Positions 23,385 to 37,200 of a stretch of DNA of 64,000 nt are shown one piece after another. A program made the translations under genes and the position numbers. Each line of letters begins with the position of its first letter. Within the stretch, counting starts at the first letter, position 1. The notes under the pieces were generated by a model. The model was not told the origin of the DNA and made no database searches. It saw only the letters and a program-made list of their open reading frames with translations. Origin of the DNA: Pristionchus mayeri (lineage: Eukaryota; Nematoda; Chromadorea; Rhabditida; Neodiplogasteridae). The stretch is taken from positions 30,694,901-30,758,900 of the forward strand of contig BTRK01000006.1 in the NCBI GenBank assembly GCA_036245805.1, given 5' to 3'.

Positions 23385-24774
23385 CTATAGCTGCATCAGA
23401 GTGAGACTCTCACTCACATCTTCCTCCGAGAGAACTGAGAGAGAGTCCACATTCTGCTCCCTATTCTCCATTAAGTACTGGCTCAGGGGAGTCAACTCTT
23501 CCCCCTCCAATCGTCGTTGCATCGAGGGTACGGTAGTCGAGGTATTCGATAAGTCGGAGAGGGGTGTGTATCCCGTTCTTCGACCAGGTGCAGGTGTGTA
23601 TCCTGTATTCCTCGTTTCCAGAAATTCCTGCCAGGTTCCAAACCTCGGCCGCTCTTCTGCAATCGGAATGTTTTCTATCTCGCTATTATATTTATCCACT
23701 TGAATATCATGGTTGATATAAAATATTCAACTGTATTGGCTGACCGTGGGGGGAATCTTCGTGTTGGGTGGGTGATGACCACGGTTTGAAGTCGTCCATG
23801 CAGAAATCAGCGGGACGATCCATCTGAAGAAGATGAGATGGGGGTTCTCGAGGGATGCTTACCATCTGATACTGCATGAGGGGGACACTGGCAGGATAGG
23901 CATCTGAGAAGGAGGAGGAGGAACTGTTCTCGTTGCTGCAGGGAATATCGGGATTAGGCAATCAATTGATTGATTCATACCTGGAGGGAGGTGATTGATG
24001 GTGGAATGAAGAGGATCGACAGTGATCATTTGAGGAATTCGTGCGATGGAAAGTGTAGTACAACTGTTCGCGATGCTCCTACCAGTTGTGCACAGTAATA
24101 AGATTATCTCATGGAAACAAACTCACCCTGGTAGATACACATTCGTGGGTGAGCAAGAACTCGAGGAGCAGATCCTTCTGAAATTCAACTCTCATTCATA
24201 ATTTTGATACAACTACCATTTCACAATATACTAACGGGGTATGACAGAACCACAACGACCAAAACGCAACTCTAAATATCTCATTCCAGAGTGATGATAC
24301 ATGGTTGGTATAAAATATAATAAATACTAGCGGTGTGCACTTCTGTCATACCCCCCCCCCCCCTAACTGAACTTTTCCGTTCGCACCTCGTTCTCGACTT
24401 GGGCCAGTCGATCCTTCATCTGGTTCACTTCACTCATCATTCTCTCATACAATTCCTTGTACATCTTCCCCTGCTCCACTGCCAGTTTCGTGCGCTCCCT
24501 GAGAAGGAAGAATGAATGAATGAATGAATGAATGAGTGAGTGTTCCATACTTATCTTGCACACTTCAACAGACAACATTTGGTGGCTACATCTTACTTAC
24601 GATCATAGTTGACACTTCCATACACCATCTCCACTCTCGATATCAACGATTGTTGCATATTCGAGTGGCATACCTGTGTTTGGCAGCGGATTCGTTGTTC
24701 TTCATCCTCCTGGTTGTGTATCGAAGTCTCTCCTTTGGCTCCGTGGGCGTTTTGAGCTTCTTTCCTTTCACCAT
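23385..24774 (-). CDS. bZIP transcription factor, ATF3/FOS-like (260 aa, 7 exons)
   Basis: Sequence-specific DNA-binding nuclear factor that should dimerise through a leucine zipper. Exons on the minus strand: 24774-24674, 24498-24387, 24177-24127, 24075-23981, 23935-23863, 23823-23745, 23656-23385. Every phase agrees. The basic region is at about residues 16-36, with RRMKNNESAAKHRERTK, matching the bZIP signature N-x2-(A/S)-A-x2-x-R. The zipper follows, with heptad positions M54, M61, V68 and L75, and ends in NEKDLLLEFLLTHECV, like the EKLEFIL-A-H ending of FOS/ATF3. The bZIP is unusually close to the N-terminus. The remainder is Ser/Pro-rich (SNENSSSSSFSDAYP) and acidic, consistent with an activation region; TGYTP occurs twice near residues 180-200. 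Exon 2 would hit a stop (FS-TAG) if its GAG|GTGCGA donor were not used. An additional 5' exon cannot be excluded. Confidence 0.9.
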
Positions 24775-24954
24775 CCTTATTTCTGAGTTCTTAGTACATA
24801 TACGTTTGCGAAATTAATTAGTCAAACACTCAAAATATACGAATATCTGCGCTAAACTGCAAACACTCAAATGTTTGGTGTGAATTGGTTTGCTCTCGGG
24901 GGCTTTGCACGAAAAAAATTAAATATGATTGGGGAACTCTGAGAATAGACCAGG

Positions 24955-24962
24955 TTTTTATA
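24955..24962 (-). promoter_or_regulatory. Candidate TATA box (TATAAAAA) of the bZIP gene
   Basis: The minus strand reads AGTATAAAAACC, about 180 nt upstream of the chosen ATG at 24774. The distance is longer than for a simple 5' UTR but acceptable. Confidence 0.4.
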
Positions 24963-25349
24963 CTTGGTAAGAGGATGGAAATGGATGGAAAGTGAAGAGT
25001 TTCTCAACCTCCCAGTGATCGCTAACTATCCCCTCTCTTCTTCATGTGATCTATCGGTACTCTTCCATCTCCGTTGAGCGAAATGGAAGATAAGGGAAGG
25101 CGAAACTCCTCCCTCCCATGGCATGATCTCTACTCGATTGTGTAGTGAGAGATTGTGAAGATGGAGGAGAGTTTGACTTCCCTAAAAATAAGATGAGAGG
25201 AGTGAGAGAAAGGAAGGGATTGCTTAGTCACGAGTTAGTAAATTGATTGGTAGTGATTGGTAATCATTTCCCCCCAGTGTCTGCAGTGCAATCTGAGTCA
25301 TCTTCTGCGGATCCTGTGGGATTGTCAGAGGAGCGAAAGGGCATTTTGG

Positions 25350-25418
25350 AGGCAGGAGGATTCGAGCCAACGACCTTCCGATCACGTGACGGGTGCTCTA
25401 ACCACTGAGCTCCCTTGC
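25350..25418 (-). repeat. tRNA-derived fragment (SINE-like) with intact A and B boxes
   Basis: The minus strand contains AGCTCAGTGGTTAGAGC (25411-25395), a canonical tRNA D-arm/A box. GGCTCGAATCC, a B box/T-loop, lies at 25368-25358. Spacing fits a tRNA, but I could not pair a 7-bp acceptor stem or a clean anticodon stem, so this is a tRNA pseudogene or a SINE head rather than a working tRNA. Confidence 0.65.
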
Positions 25419-28400
25419 TCGACTAGACCGGTGTCTCGCGCTATGATCTTCGGGAACTGTTCTGTATCGGGCCTCACACACCCTTACAATCCACAGTGGA
25501 AGGAGGAAGGAAGGAAGATACCACACATCCGCGTCACAAATACACCCTAAATTACCCAAAACCGTTTTCCCGAATTCCAAAATGGACATAATTTTCTTCC
25601 CAATATCGTGTCGTGCTTACTAAAGAGGGAAAATGAAGATTTTAAAACATACCAAAATGCGCTCGTGTTCATTTTGAATTATGATTTGAGCATCTTAATA
25701 GATTTTTCAAATTGGAGGTAGCGTGGAACAGATTGTATTCCCCGTTGTGGTTGCAGTATTTGAATGGTTGTTTATGACCTGCTCGTTCTCAGTCTCAGAG
25801 AGAACGCACTTCATATAAATGATATCTGAGTTGTAGGAAGGGAAGGGAAGCTGCAAGGCAACGAACAGTAGTCCATTCACTTCCTTCCTTATCTTTTCCT
25901 CCATCGAACTGCATCTATCTACTTATTTTCTTCTAGTCCAAGACAAGGAAATCTCTTAATGCATCTCTGACTTAGTTCAAGAAAGTTGTCATTGTACGTT
26001 GATCTTCCATCCTTTCAGAGAAAGTTCAGATATCCTCCCTTCGAAGTATGGAAAGGGGGTTTGATTACTCGATTGCATCACAAATATCCAATAGCACATG
26101 CAATAGATTACCCTCAATTAACTGAACTATTCATGTCATGCATCTATAGGAAGAAGAAAGTGGACACACTGTGGCATAAAACCGGATAATTCTCACTAAC
26201 TTCTTTTATCCCCATTATTCGAGTTTATATTGTTGATATGAAATTGAATTGAGGTTACTGAATTTTGTGAAACTGAGCTCGTCTATTTTAAACTCCCGTT
26301 CCACTTTTGTCTCGAGATTGATCACGTTCACGTCCGGTTCAAATCATTCACTCGTAATCAGATTAGCACACATCTTGGAGATGAACAACATGAAGATATC
26401 AACGCTATCGAGGATGAGATGAAGACTTCTCCTATTCGGAGTGATCTATCGAGGTCTCAACTCCTGTCCTCCTCTTCCCCTTCTTCTCTTCGTCACACAA
26501 TCAGGAATCCTTCCCTCCTTCGAGACTCGTGGTCGAACTCAAGAGCGAACTCATCCTCATTGTCATCAGAGTACCGCAAATGAGTTCCACTGGGGGAAAT
26601 AATTACTTTGGGCTGAGGGACTCACTTCGTTCTTCGTTTATCCATGCTATTGTGAGAAACTTTGAAAGTGAAGTCATCTTTATATGTCCTCAAATTTGTA
26701 CAGTAGTAATGATGACTTAATGATAAGGTCAATGAATACTCTCTTACAAGGGAATGGTACGCGCACTCGGTAAAATTATGGAACCTGACATATTGGACCT
26801 CAATCAGGACCACGAGTACATTCGAAACCTTGTTCCAGAAAATGCGCGATTTTTGTTTTGAGCCAGATAAATCGATAAATGTGTCGGGGTGCGATTAGCC
26901 GCACGGGATATATTATGTTCTCCAGTGAGGGAGTTCTACAGTCAAAACAAAAATCGAGCATTTTCTGAAACAAGGTTTCGAATGTACTCATGGTCCTGAT
27001 TGAGGTCCAATATGTCAGATTAATTTTACCGAGCGCGCGTACCATTCCCTTGTTAGAATAGGAAGTACCCTCGCTTCATCTCTTCTTCCTTTCACATTCA
27101 TAGTCACGATTTCCATCTCGTTTCGCGTGGTCGTTTATCGCATTCCTCTCTCCACATTCAGCTGGAAGAAGTTGATTTGTGGTCACGATTTGCAACGAAA
27201 ACGTGGAAAAAGTGCTCGTTCCCACGTCGCCCACCTCCCTCCTCACTCCCTCCTCACTCCCTCCTCATTCCCTCCTCATTCTCACTCATTCTCACTCTTC
27301 TCACTCCTTCGCATCAAGTGCCCTCAAGATGAACTGGTGCAGCAGAAATCACGTGACATTGTGCAACTGAACACTGTTTGTTCCTAGTTCCTGCGGGAGC
27401 TGATTTTTGAATGATTCTTCTAGAAACATCAATTATTCTCCTAAAGATGAGGTAAAAGAGGCAGTTGATGGAAATGTTTTCTGCGTGCGAGAAATGGCCA
27501 GACGGGCTTCGGCTAATAGCCTACTCCTTGAGAGGTTTCCAGTAAGAGAAGGGAGATCCACCTTTCCTCCTTCCTCCTTCCTCTCTTTTGATGCAAACTC
27601 CTTCGATGGTCTTCATCTTCTGCAGAATGGACATTATAGTTTATCTCTTCGCATCTGCCTCAATCCTACATTATTCTGCTGCTTTCTTCTATCTGGTGTT
27701 GAATATCGCTCGTTTCCTGTCTTTCTGCGCGTGTATCCGAGTCGTTGTCTTCGACATAGAAGACTGTCTTCCATTCTCCCATTTTCTGCCCTAGAGATCG
27801 TACAATTTGGTTAGTTCTCGATTATGGAAACGGAGGCTGATCATTCATTCAACAGCATTAGCGGTTCATCCTGTGACTTCAAACATATTCGCAGTCTTGC
27901 TCTTCGACGGAACGGGAAGGGTCAAATTAACAAGAGATGCGATGTATCTTTCTCACTCTCTATTCCAATATTCTTCTTTTGTTTCCGTATAATTTCACAA
28001 TTTCTCCGAAAATGGACAAGAATTTCGCACGATTCGATTCATAATTCACTCAAAAATTCAGGGATGACGCAATTCCTTGAGAGAGAACAGATTGATAGCC
28101 CCCTTCTTCTTCTTCCTTCGTCTTCTCTCCTCTGCAGTTGACAACTCCCTCGATGTCTCCCTGTTTCCTGGTCTCCTCTCACGAGTCCTCCTCCTCCCTC
28201 CACTCACTCTCTCCTTTCACACTCTCTCTCCAGGGAAGGGGAGATTCTCAGGCTGAAGAAAGTTTCCCTCCATCATTCCCTCTGATATTCAATCCATTCC
28301 CTGTTCATCCATCCAATTCCATCGATTTTCTCAATTGTTCCCATTGATTCTTGACCTCACTATCTTCAATTTCTCAGAATATCTCGATGTTCCTTCTCTT

Positions 28401-31400
28401 CTTCCTCCCCTCTCTCTTTCTGGGTGCATCCTGACCACTCGAAGACAGAAGGGGGAAATTGGAGTGTTTCCTCCCAATCTCTTCTTCTTTTCTTCCCTAT
28501 TATTTTTCGCGTTTCACTCGTGCCTCCTTCTATCGTATCTACAATGAGGAGATACACTGAACTTTAAAATTTCTGCCGATCGGAATATAAGTTCCTTCTG
28601 CATACCTATTCACAGGGCAAAAGCGTGATGGCTGCTAAAACATGGGTTTGTATCTGCACTTTTAGGTGTTTCTTCTTCCCTCGTATTCTTGACTGAACTG
28701 TCTACAAAGATCAAAGATCACATCTAGATCTAGAGATAGTCTATCCACTTCGCTCCCTTTCAAATTCCTCATCCATCACCCGCATTTTCTCGCCTTTTTG
28801 AGCTCAATTTTCGTGCGTGTGGGAAAATTTTCTGTTCAATTTCAGTGGCGAATGCGAGGGAGAAGAAATGAGTGGATGGGATGCTCACGTGTATTTTTTT
28901 CGTACAGAAAAATAAATGAGAAGCTTTTGTAGGAAAAAACGCAGCTAGATAGTTATTCGTGTTGGTCTGCAGTTAGAAAGATGCATGAAGTTGTGAGGAG
29001 GAATGACTGGAAGTGACGTAGAAACTCCCTTCTTGATTCCAGTTCCGAGTGTATTTAAGATGAGTCTCATCTTCTTCCTTCTTCTCTTATTCATAATTGC
29101 AGACTGCACCACTGTTCTCTCCTTCATTCTCTCCAAGTTCAAATCCCTTCTCAAATGAGATATTCACCTGCCTTTTAGTGCGTTCCCCGAACTTTCTCAG
29201 TGAATATATCAATATCCCGCACTCTTTACGTTCAGAAGTCCCGAGAAATAATATTGTAATCGATGGAGGTACGAGTTTTCTCTCCCTTCCATGGGAAAGA
29301 GACCGTCTCTTTTCCACTAATGTATTCAGTTTCTCTCAGAAGTTTCCCCTTTTCCTCTTTTCGCTTCTCCTCATTTCCTTCCACTACATTCACCTAATTT
29401 CACACGAGGAAGATATAAGAGTGTTCAACACATCTCTTCACTTATTTTATCTCCTCTTCCTTCGAAGAGAGTGAGACTAGTCTGACCCTATGTCCTTGCC
29501 CTTCCTCATCTCTCTCATTGGTTACCCTATGATGGTTAACGAATATTTCGGTCGTACATCGCAATGCAGAGAATTACTGTACTTCGGGCTACATGTGCTC
29601 TCCTTTTCTGGGATATTAAGAGATGAAGGGGAAGGGATGGGGAGGGGCTGCCTCTCTTGTGACTGGTGGAAGAGAGAGAGAGAGAGTCTCATTCCTATTG
29701 TATCGATATGGTCGTAATGACGGAATAATAGAAGGGGAGAGTCAATTCATCAATTGTTACGACATTTTTACGTGACTTCTTCTGTTCTTGAGTCACTGAA
29801 CAGTTTCTGTTCTCCTGTTCTCCATGCTCCATTTTCATTGCTGTCTTTCCCTCCTCCACATTTTGCGGTGTTTAGATTGTCAAATTTTGAAGGAGAATTT
29901 GTTTGGCTACAATTTTTAGGCTTTTCTTCGCACCTCGCACTGTTTCTTGCATAGGTAAGTCTGGCCTGCGAGCATTGATTCGCCCCTTTATTCTCTGCTC
30001 CTTCTATCAATATATCTTAGTTGTGTTAGTGACTTTCTCATTTTTTCACAACGAGAAGCAATTTCGATCTCTCCGATGATCTCGAATGAGGGGTGAGGAT
30101 ACTCCGATGATTCTTCTGCCCGAAGGAGGGCGTCTCTTTCGTATGCATTAGGTAGGATGGCAATGAGACTCCCTGCCAACCCACTCAATTCATTCTCTTA
30201 CTTCGGTCTCATCTCACACGTTGAAGGCCATTTCGGCAGAATTAATTGAACTATTCGCTTTTTGTGTTATATTATATTTATTATGATTTATTTATTTCAT
30301 TACGAATTCGACAGCATAGTCATGAATATTATTCTTCTCTCGAAAGAGGAAAGAGATAGAGAGAGCGGAAAAGAGTAAACTAGAACAATCACGAGACTAA
30401 CCCTATCGTAGATCTTGGGAATATTCCAGAGTACATGTCCATTTCATTCACTAATTCTCATCACATTGACTCAACCACACATTGGCAGTTCCCTCCATGT
30501 AAGATGGATGACGTCACTCCAATCTCACTCGTCATTATTCGAAGTCAATTATCCTCAGTGCCCCTCCTACAATTCGAATGGGGTTGAATTTCATTGGGAT
30601 CTACATTCTTCTCTTCCTCTCTCATAGATTATCCCATTGAATCTCCTTTGTGAGATGTCGTCCCCATTTGCCCCCCCTCCCCCCGAGAAGGGAAAGATCC
30701 TCCAAATCACCTTTTATTTCTCGTATTTTTCGAGTGTTACATAAAGCTTTTGAACAATTCTTATCAGACAGATTTTTGTAAGAGGATGAGTGCTCCGGGT
30801 ATTTTTGCAGTATTCTTTTCCAGAGTCTCATCAAGTGGATCAGTACTGGATTCCGTAGGGTATCGACCATTTCAATTCCATTTGCTCCCTTTTCCATAGT
30901 GATCTCCTCTCTCCTTCCACTCGCAGCTCACTTCACCTCCAACTTCGTATTTCCTGTTTAGTCCGGATCGGCGATTGAATTCCGTATCTCAAACATCCAT
31001 TCAAAACTCTAACACGCGTGTTCATGGAAGGATCACATGATAGGCAGATAGATTATGATTGCTCTAAGAATATTAGGGAAATGGACGGAAACAGGTGGAA
31101 ATGAGTCAAAAGAAGTGAGAGAATCCAGGTGATCGTTAATGAATTCTAGTTAGACTCTCGATGGATGTCCTTCGAGAGATCTTAGACAGCTTTCACTTCG
31201 ATCCACTTCATCCGATTATCCATGCATACTTCTCCCACTCATTCCCCTTCTATTTCTGATGACTTGACCTCTGTTTCTCTTTTGTTCTCCTCCTCTCCAA
31301 TTCTCTGTTCTTTCCCTTCTCTGGTGGACAGCAAAGAACAGTTCGATTCTCCATTGTCATTAGAGTCTCCCTTCTCTTCATCTCTCTCCTACAATGTCTT

Positions 31401-32961
31401 ACCAGACACGATTCTGCCTTCCAATTCTCCATTCTCGATGGGATCGAAGAAGGGAGGTGAAGAAGGGAGGAAGTGGTCATCCTCTCCTTCTTCGTTCCAT
31501 TCTTCGCTCAGAGCAACTAGAGAGTGTTGATATTAAATAGACGCCTATTTCATCAATCTCACGTCCCATGCATATTCGGTCGACGATTTGATTCACGAAT
31601 TGTTAAGATATCTTTTTTCCTATAATATATGTGTATCATAAATATATGAACATTTAAGGCAAAAATAGTGACAATAGTTAACCTGTGACACTTATTGAGG
31701 CTTAATTCCCATGGAGCTATTAGATGTCCTTGTTTCCTTTCCCTTTGTATGTCGTCCTCGATGTTTATGTGTGAAAGGGACAACTTCCGCATTGTAGTCC
31801 AAACAAGATGGTAATTTGGGCGTGGAAGGACCACTAAGTCTCTCTGCTGATCCCTCTCTGGTCCTCCAGGAGAATGGAGAAGGAGTCATGTGTCTTCCGA
31901 AGTACTATGGCCGTGTAGAGAGAGAGAGAGAAAGTAGTGGAGTTGCAAGCATGAATTTTGTATTTTGAATATTTCCATATAATTATTGTGCTACATTTTG
32001 TGAGTGGTTTTAATTTTCCTATTTTATATCATCATAATTATGTGCACTAAGATTGGAATGATCTATTTCCTAATTCCATCGATGGCTCCTTTCGATGCTC
32101 CTTCCATCTCCTCATTCAGATTCTCAGTTAATGCATGCAATGATCTTTCGCTTGAAAGTGACTAACACTGTTATACTGACGTGATCCTTTGCATCGTGCC
32201 AATTACGATTTATAACTCGCGTAACCTGAGATTAGGATGGAGTGTTGAGTGGTAGAAGGTGTTGTTCACTCGCTCCTTCTCCAGTTCCTTCTGCTCATAT
32301 CCAATGCAAAATCGCATTCGCACGCCTACTCCGCCTTTCACTCACTTATTTACATTTGTGATGAGTCGACCCGTGATGGAAAGTGAACAACAAACACTCC
32401 CATCTTGCTAAACCATCTCAAAGACTGTCAATTCATTATCATTTTTACTATTTTTAGTACCGTATACTGCATTCGCTAAGAAGATTTCACAGAACTGTTC
32501 GGCTCTCCCTCTATTTTACTACTCTCACACCTATTTTCTTACTCCGCCCAGAATATAAAGTGAAGTCGAAAACACGTATTAACCAGTGAATTGGATGAGA
32601 ATGTGAGTGAGAGGGAGAGAGTGATAACTAGCCCTATTGTTAGACTCCCTTGGATGCTCCCTTCGAGAGAGAGAGAGAGAGAGCATCCTTCCACCCACAG
32701 AGGGAAGACTCCTCTAGAGGAGAGCACGGATTGGAAGAAGAGAGGGAGTCGAAAGAGATCGTCACTCATGTCAGAAATCATAAGAATCCCCTGGTTGTTG
32801 TCGTTCATTCTCCCTCTTCTCAAATGTCCATTTATCAGGTTCCACAGAATCCATATTTTTGGCCAGTTATTTTTTCGTATATCTTCTAATCGATACGTTT
32901 TATTTTCCTTCGCGATTTGGATTCATGAGTATCTTCGTCCCTCGATGGTTCTCAATTGAAG
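25419..32961. other. Long stretch with no firm gene; scattered candidate + exons
   Basis: Mostly CT/GA-biased low-complexity DNA. Candidate + pieces are a Ser-rich frame at 31222-31450 (SISDDLTSVSLLF, DSPLSLESPFSSS), a 45-nt piece at 31870-31914 between CCTCCAG and GTAGAG (ENGEGVMCLPKYYGR), and an acidic piece near 32701-32790. They could be 5' exons of the chain starting at 32962, but phases were not fully established. One MITE (26747-27052) is annotated separately. Confidence 0.35.
26747..27052. mobile_element. 306-bp palindromic MITE with TTA target duplication (PIF/Harbinger-like)
   Basis: The ends are CAAGGGAATGGTACGCGC and its complement, and inverted homology runs through most of the element (ATTCGAAACCTTGTT and its complement AACAAGGTTTCGAAT). 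It is flanked on both sides by TTA (26744-26746 and 27053-27055). A 3-bp TTA duplication is typical of PIF/Harbinger elements; that assignment is inferred from the duplication only. Confidence 0.85.
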
Positions 32962-34205
32962 GAGATGTTGGAGTCAGCAGTGAAGAGAGCGGAGTGTCTA
33001 GTGGGAGGAATTGGAGTGATGAGGAAGAAGAAACCTGTACTCGAGAGGTCAGTCCTTCCATTGGATGGATGTGAAGGAGTGGTTGCAGGACACGTGCGAT
33101 CTCTCCCTCTCCCCGTCCTCTCTCCCCTTCTTCATCCACTGTTCTCAGTGCACCCGCCAATCCATTACTCAGGTTATCATTTCCATCTTTTACCTAGGCT
33201 AGATTTATATTAAAAGACTTATGTTTCTTTTTGTTGTTGTTCTCTTGATATTGTTTTAAAGGAGGAGTAAAGGCAAACGCGCCCGGTTGAAATATGTTTC
33301 ACTTAGAGGAGAATTCTCTTCAAGTCGCGTGCTCTCTCGCTCGTTGCCTGAGCTTTCCCTGATTTGGCTCCCCCCGCCAACTACCGATAGCTCTGTTCGT
33401 AATGGAGATGAAAATTTTGGAGGTTGTTATCGTTGGGGGAGATCTATGCCGTGCATATGAAAGCTTCGAAAATTGAATTTTGCCTTTGTTCCTCCTTTAA
33501 ATTTGTACCCTGATTCAGTTTGATATTGCAGGAAGCAATCGTCCTCGAGGGGTTCAGGAGGCTCCAATTCGAGGGAAAATTCGAAGGAAGAAGACGGAAA
33601 GAAGGTTCGCTCCCAACTAGGGTTCTCTTATTGGAAAATTTGTGTATCACTATCAGATATGTTTCATGTACACCATATAGTTCATATAATTTTTGTATCA
33701 CTTTCAGATGAAACACATCTGAAAGTGATACAAAAATTTTCCATTAAGAGAACCCTACTCCCAACCACTTTCCATATTCACTCATGAATATCATCACTGA
33801 CCTGATAAACATGGGTTTTACGACAAATGAAATGAGGGTGGGTGATTTAGGGATCGAAGTCTCGTCCCGATTGCGAGTCTCTCTGGAGGTACTTCAAAGA
33901 TCAACGAAAGGTACGATTACAAGACAAAGAATACATAGTTAGTGAAAGAAATCTATTGTTCAGAATGTTGGTAAATTAAAAGAAGTGCATAGTTCTTGTG
34001 AGAGTCGTACGCGTTCTCATTAGTCCATTCTGCTCTCTCTCATTCACTCAACTCAACTCATGTCACCATTCCATCCCTTTGTCTTAGTTATATTTAAGAA
34101 GTCGAGATTGAGTCTGAAATGCTGAGATCACTCAAGAGATCAGGATATATGGAAAAGTTCGAGATGACCGAGTTGTTTGGCCTCCATGCATTTGAAACGA
34201 CGAAT

Positions 34206-34255
<50 letters not shown>

Positions 34256-37200
34256 GGTGTCAGAAGAGAAGGAACTTCCCTGTCCTCTTCGCCCTAATCA
34301 CCACAACTATCCAGAGATACATACTGTCCACGGTACTATAACACCTTCCGAGTTCATTCATCCATCACAACCCTGAGCGGCAGTGTTTAGTTTCACTAAA
34401 CATAGCAGAATTTGGGCAGCCCTTTCCCGTTTACAATTTTTGTTAACCATTTCCCGTTTGTTAACCATTGAATTTTTCGGCTCACTGTTTTGTCGGTCTA
34501 GGTGTCTTTCGCCTCAGTCAGCTTCTTCTTCCATTGATTAGAATAATTCGTGATTTGTTCAATTCGATGTCTTCCCAGTCTCTAGCCATTTCCAAATATT
34601 GCCTTATTCGAATTAAGGAATGCTTCTCTCAACGCGCAATTCTGGTAGCTTCTCACGAATCTCAGTCCCTCTTATCGAGTGATATCATCCATTCCCTTCT
34701 CCCCCCCCCCCCCCCTGCATCACGATCATCCTCATTCGTGTCTCGCATGTGCATGGGGAACGTTTGTCGCTGATTAAATCTACTCAGTCCACATTTTTGT
34801 GGCCTGAGTTGACTGGCATTCCCAGGAGAGTTTATGGTGATAGGAGAAGTTAGAGAGGAAAGAGGAGTGGGCAGTCAGAAGAGACTAATGAGCCCATTCT
34901 AACGTACTACACTCATATCCTCCCATCCCTTCATTCTTCTACCTAGTGATCTACCTATCTAGGGACGTTAATCACTGTTTACTTATATATTCGTCTTCTT
35001 TCATAACAATCTGAGATTCGCGTCAGCAGTAATTTTGGTATTGTGTGATTCTTATCAATTTCACACGCATTTCTCTAGATGGTTTTGCTTTAAATAACCG
35101 TACATAAAAATACAAGTTCATTCGTAGTTCTCTCTAACAAAAATAACTAGCAACGAGTGACGATAAGCAATCAAGGAGATTTATCCTCTTAATTTTCGTG
35201 AATTTCGTCATTCTCTGAGATACAATCTAATTTTTATGAATAAGAATATCTATGATAGATAGTAATAAAATAGCTACCCTTTTCTCCGATTGCTTCAGTT
35301 GTTTACCTCCACATTATCTGTTCGTATCCGTGTACATTTCTGAGAGTATCGATCAATTAGAACTGAAGGATGCCGATTTTCTCCTTTTTCTCTCGTCGAG
35401 GCAGAAGGATGACACGGACTACGACTGCTCCACTCAAGGAAGAGGTACCCCCCACCCCAACTCACGTCTTACTCTGTGTCGTGCTATGAAAAGGAGCTCC
35501 AGGAATCCTTATAACTGTTAGAAGTTGACAGTTGTCTTCGCATAATAGTAGAAAACCGAAGTGATGAATGACTATCTCAATAATAATCTCGAGATATTCA
35601 GAGAAGACGATCGTTCCGTCTAACGAAGGGATTATCCGATCACTTGAATGATTATTCTGAGAACCTCATTTCTCTGACTCATAAAGACTCCCATTGAATC
35701 TCTCCTATTCACTCTCCACTCTTGAACGAATCAGTTGATTTCCCTTCCTGGCAGCTGGCCGAACATCGCATTCATCTACATTTATCTTCCTCTCAAAACC
35801 TTATCCCCTTGGCTGAGAACTTCTTTTCGTTCCCCTTAGTTACAAGACGGCCCCTTTCGAGTTGAGATCACTTCACTCATCCCTTCTTCTTCAGTAATGA
35901 GCACTCCATCTTGCCTGTTTCCCTCTTCTCCCTTCAGTAGTCATTTCTCTCCTTCTTCTCACCTACTGTATCTCATCCACTCAACCACGAATGAGTCAAA
36001 GTGCGAGTAAAAGGAAGGGGAAGGCCTCTTTTCCGAATCTCCAGGGGAACGGATCTCACTTTCACTGCCACTTCTCTTGTTATGCGCGGATTAATGGGGT
36101 CTTGTTATTGTTCTCTCCCACTCTAACTCTTCTCGAGTACGGTAGGATACTGTACTCCGCAGGAAGAACCGTATCATGAATGGTGATATGACCCCGTAGA
36201 AATTGGAACTGCAGCACTGGGGCGACAATTTCCTCCTTTTTCCTCCTTTTCACTACTTTTGTCGGTCCTCTAACCACGCTCGATTCCGTTTATGGGACTA
36301 GACTGAAGTAGCTCGAATAGGTGTAAGCGGTGTCTCTTACCTATTGGGGAAATAGCGAAGGGAGTGTAGATTGGCTGCAGTGAATTACGACAGTCATCAT
36401 TCAGATATTTCAGTCTATCACTTGATCTCTTCAGTCCAATCTCTTTCTCTTTTTGTTTACACCGCAAAGGCTGCAGAAATTAGTAATGGCGTGCTAATAG
36501 AAATTGGAGACGCTGAGGGCAGCCATTTTAGTGTGAAGAAGGAAGAGAGAGAGAGAGGTCCTTCCTTCATCCACCTTCTCCCTTCTACTCCTTTGTTCTC
36601 ACTTTCTAAACGCACTTCACTGAGGTCAGCAAACGAAAAATACTGAAAGAATGGAAATTTGAACATGGTGTTTCATGAATCCTCATCACTATTTTCTTCC
36701 TCATCTCTCTCTCCTGGTGATCTCTTCCTCCTTCGTCGTGTAATGTTGTCGATCAGAAGGATCTCCACTTGCTTTGCCCGTCTATTTCCTCCTTCCTTTT
36801 ATTCCCCTCTCTCCTCGAACACTCCATCAATTGGTCTCTCTTTGGAGGGGGCGATATTTCATTGCACGGGGGCGTATCCAAGGGAGAGGCAAACCTTCTC
36901 CCGTTCCGACTCAATGCCCCCCCCCCCCTGACATCGTCCCCGTGGCGATGGATCGAATCCACGTTCTCTCGCTCTCATTCTCAAGTCTCTCTCTTCATTC
37001 CACACACTCTCTCGTCTGCATGACTGAATGAGAGAGTAGGCATAATGAAGAAGACGAGATTCTCACTCATTCCAATGCTCATTTGGCCATCTCCCGATTT
37101 CTACTTTTGTGCGAGTGTCGATGATGATCATTTTTTCTCTTCTCACTACTTCCGTATCAATTCCTCCCCTCTCTCTCTCTTTTCTCCAATCTCTTTGGCA

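Noticed and set aside
29097..29474. 125-codon plus frame at 29 kb
   Set aside because: Phe/Leu/Ser-rich translation of a CT-rich tract with an equally open antisense frame; no compatible partner exons found.
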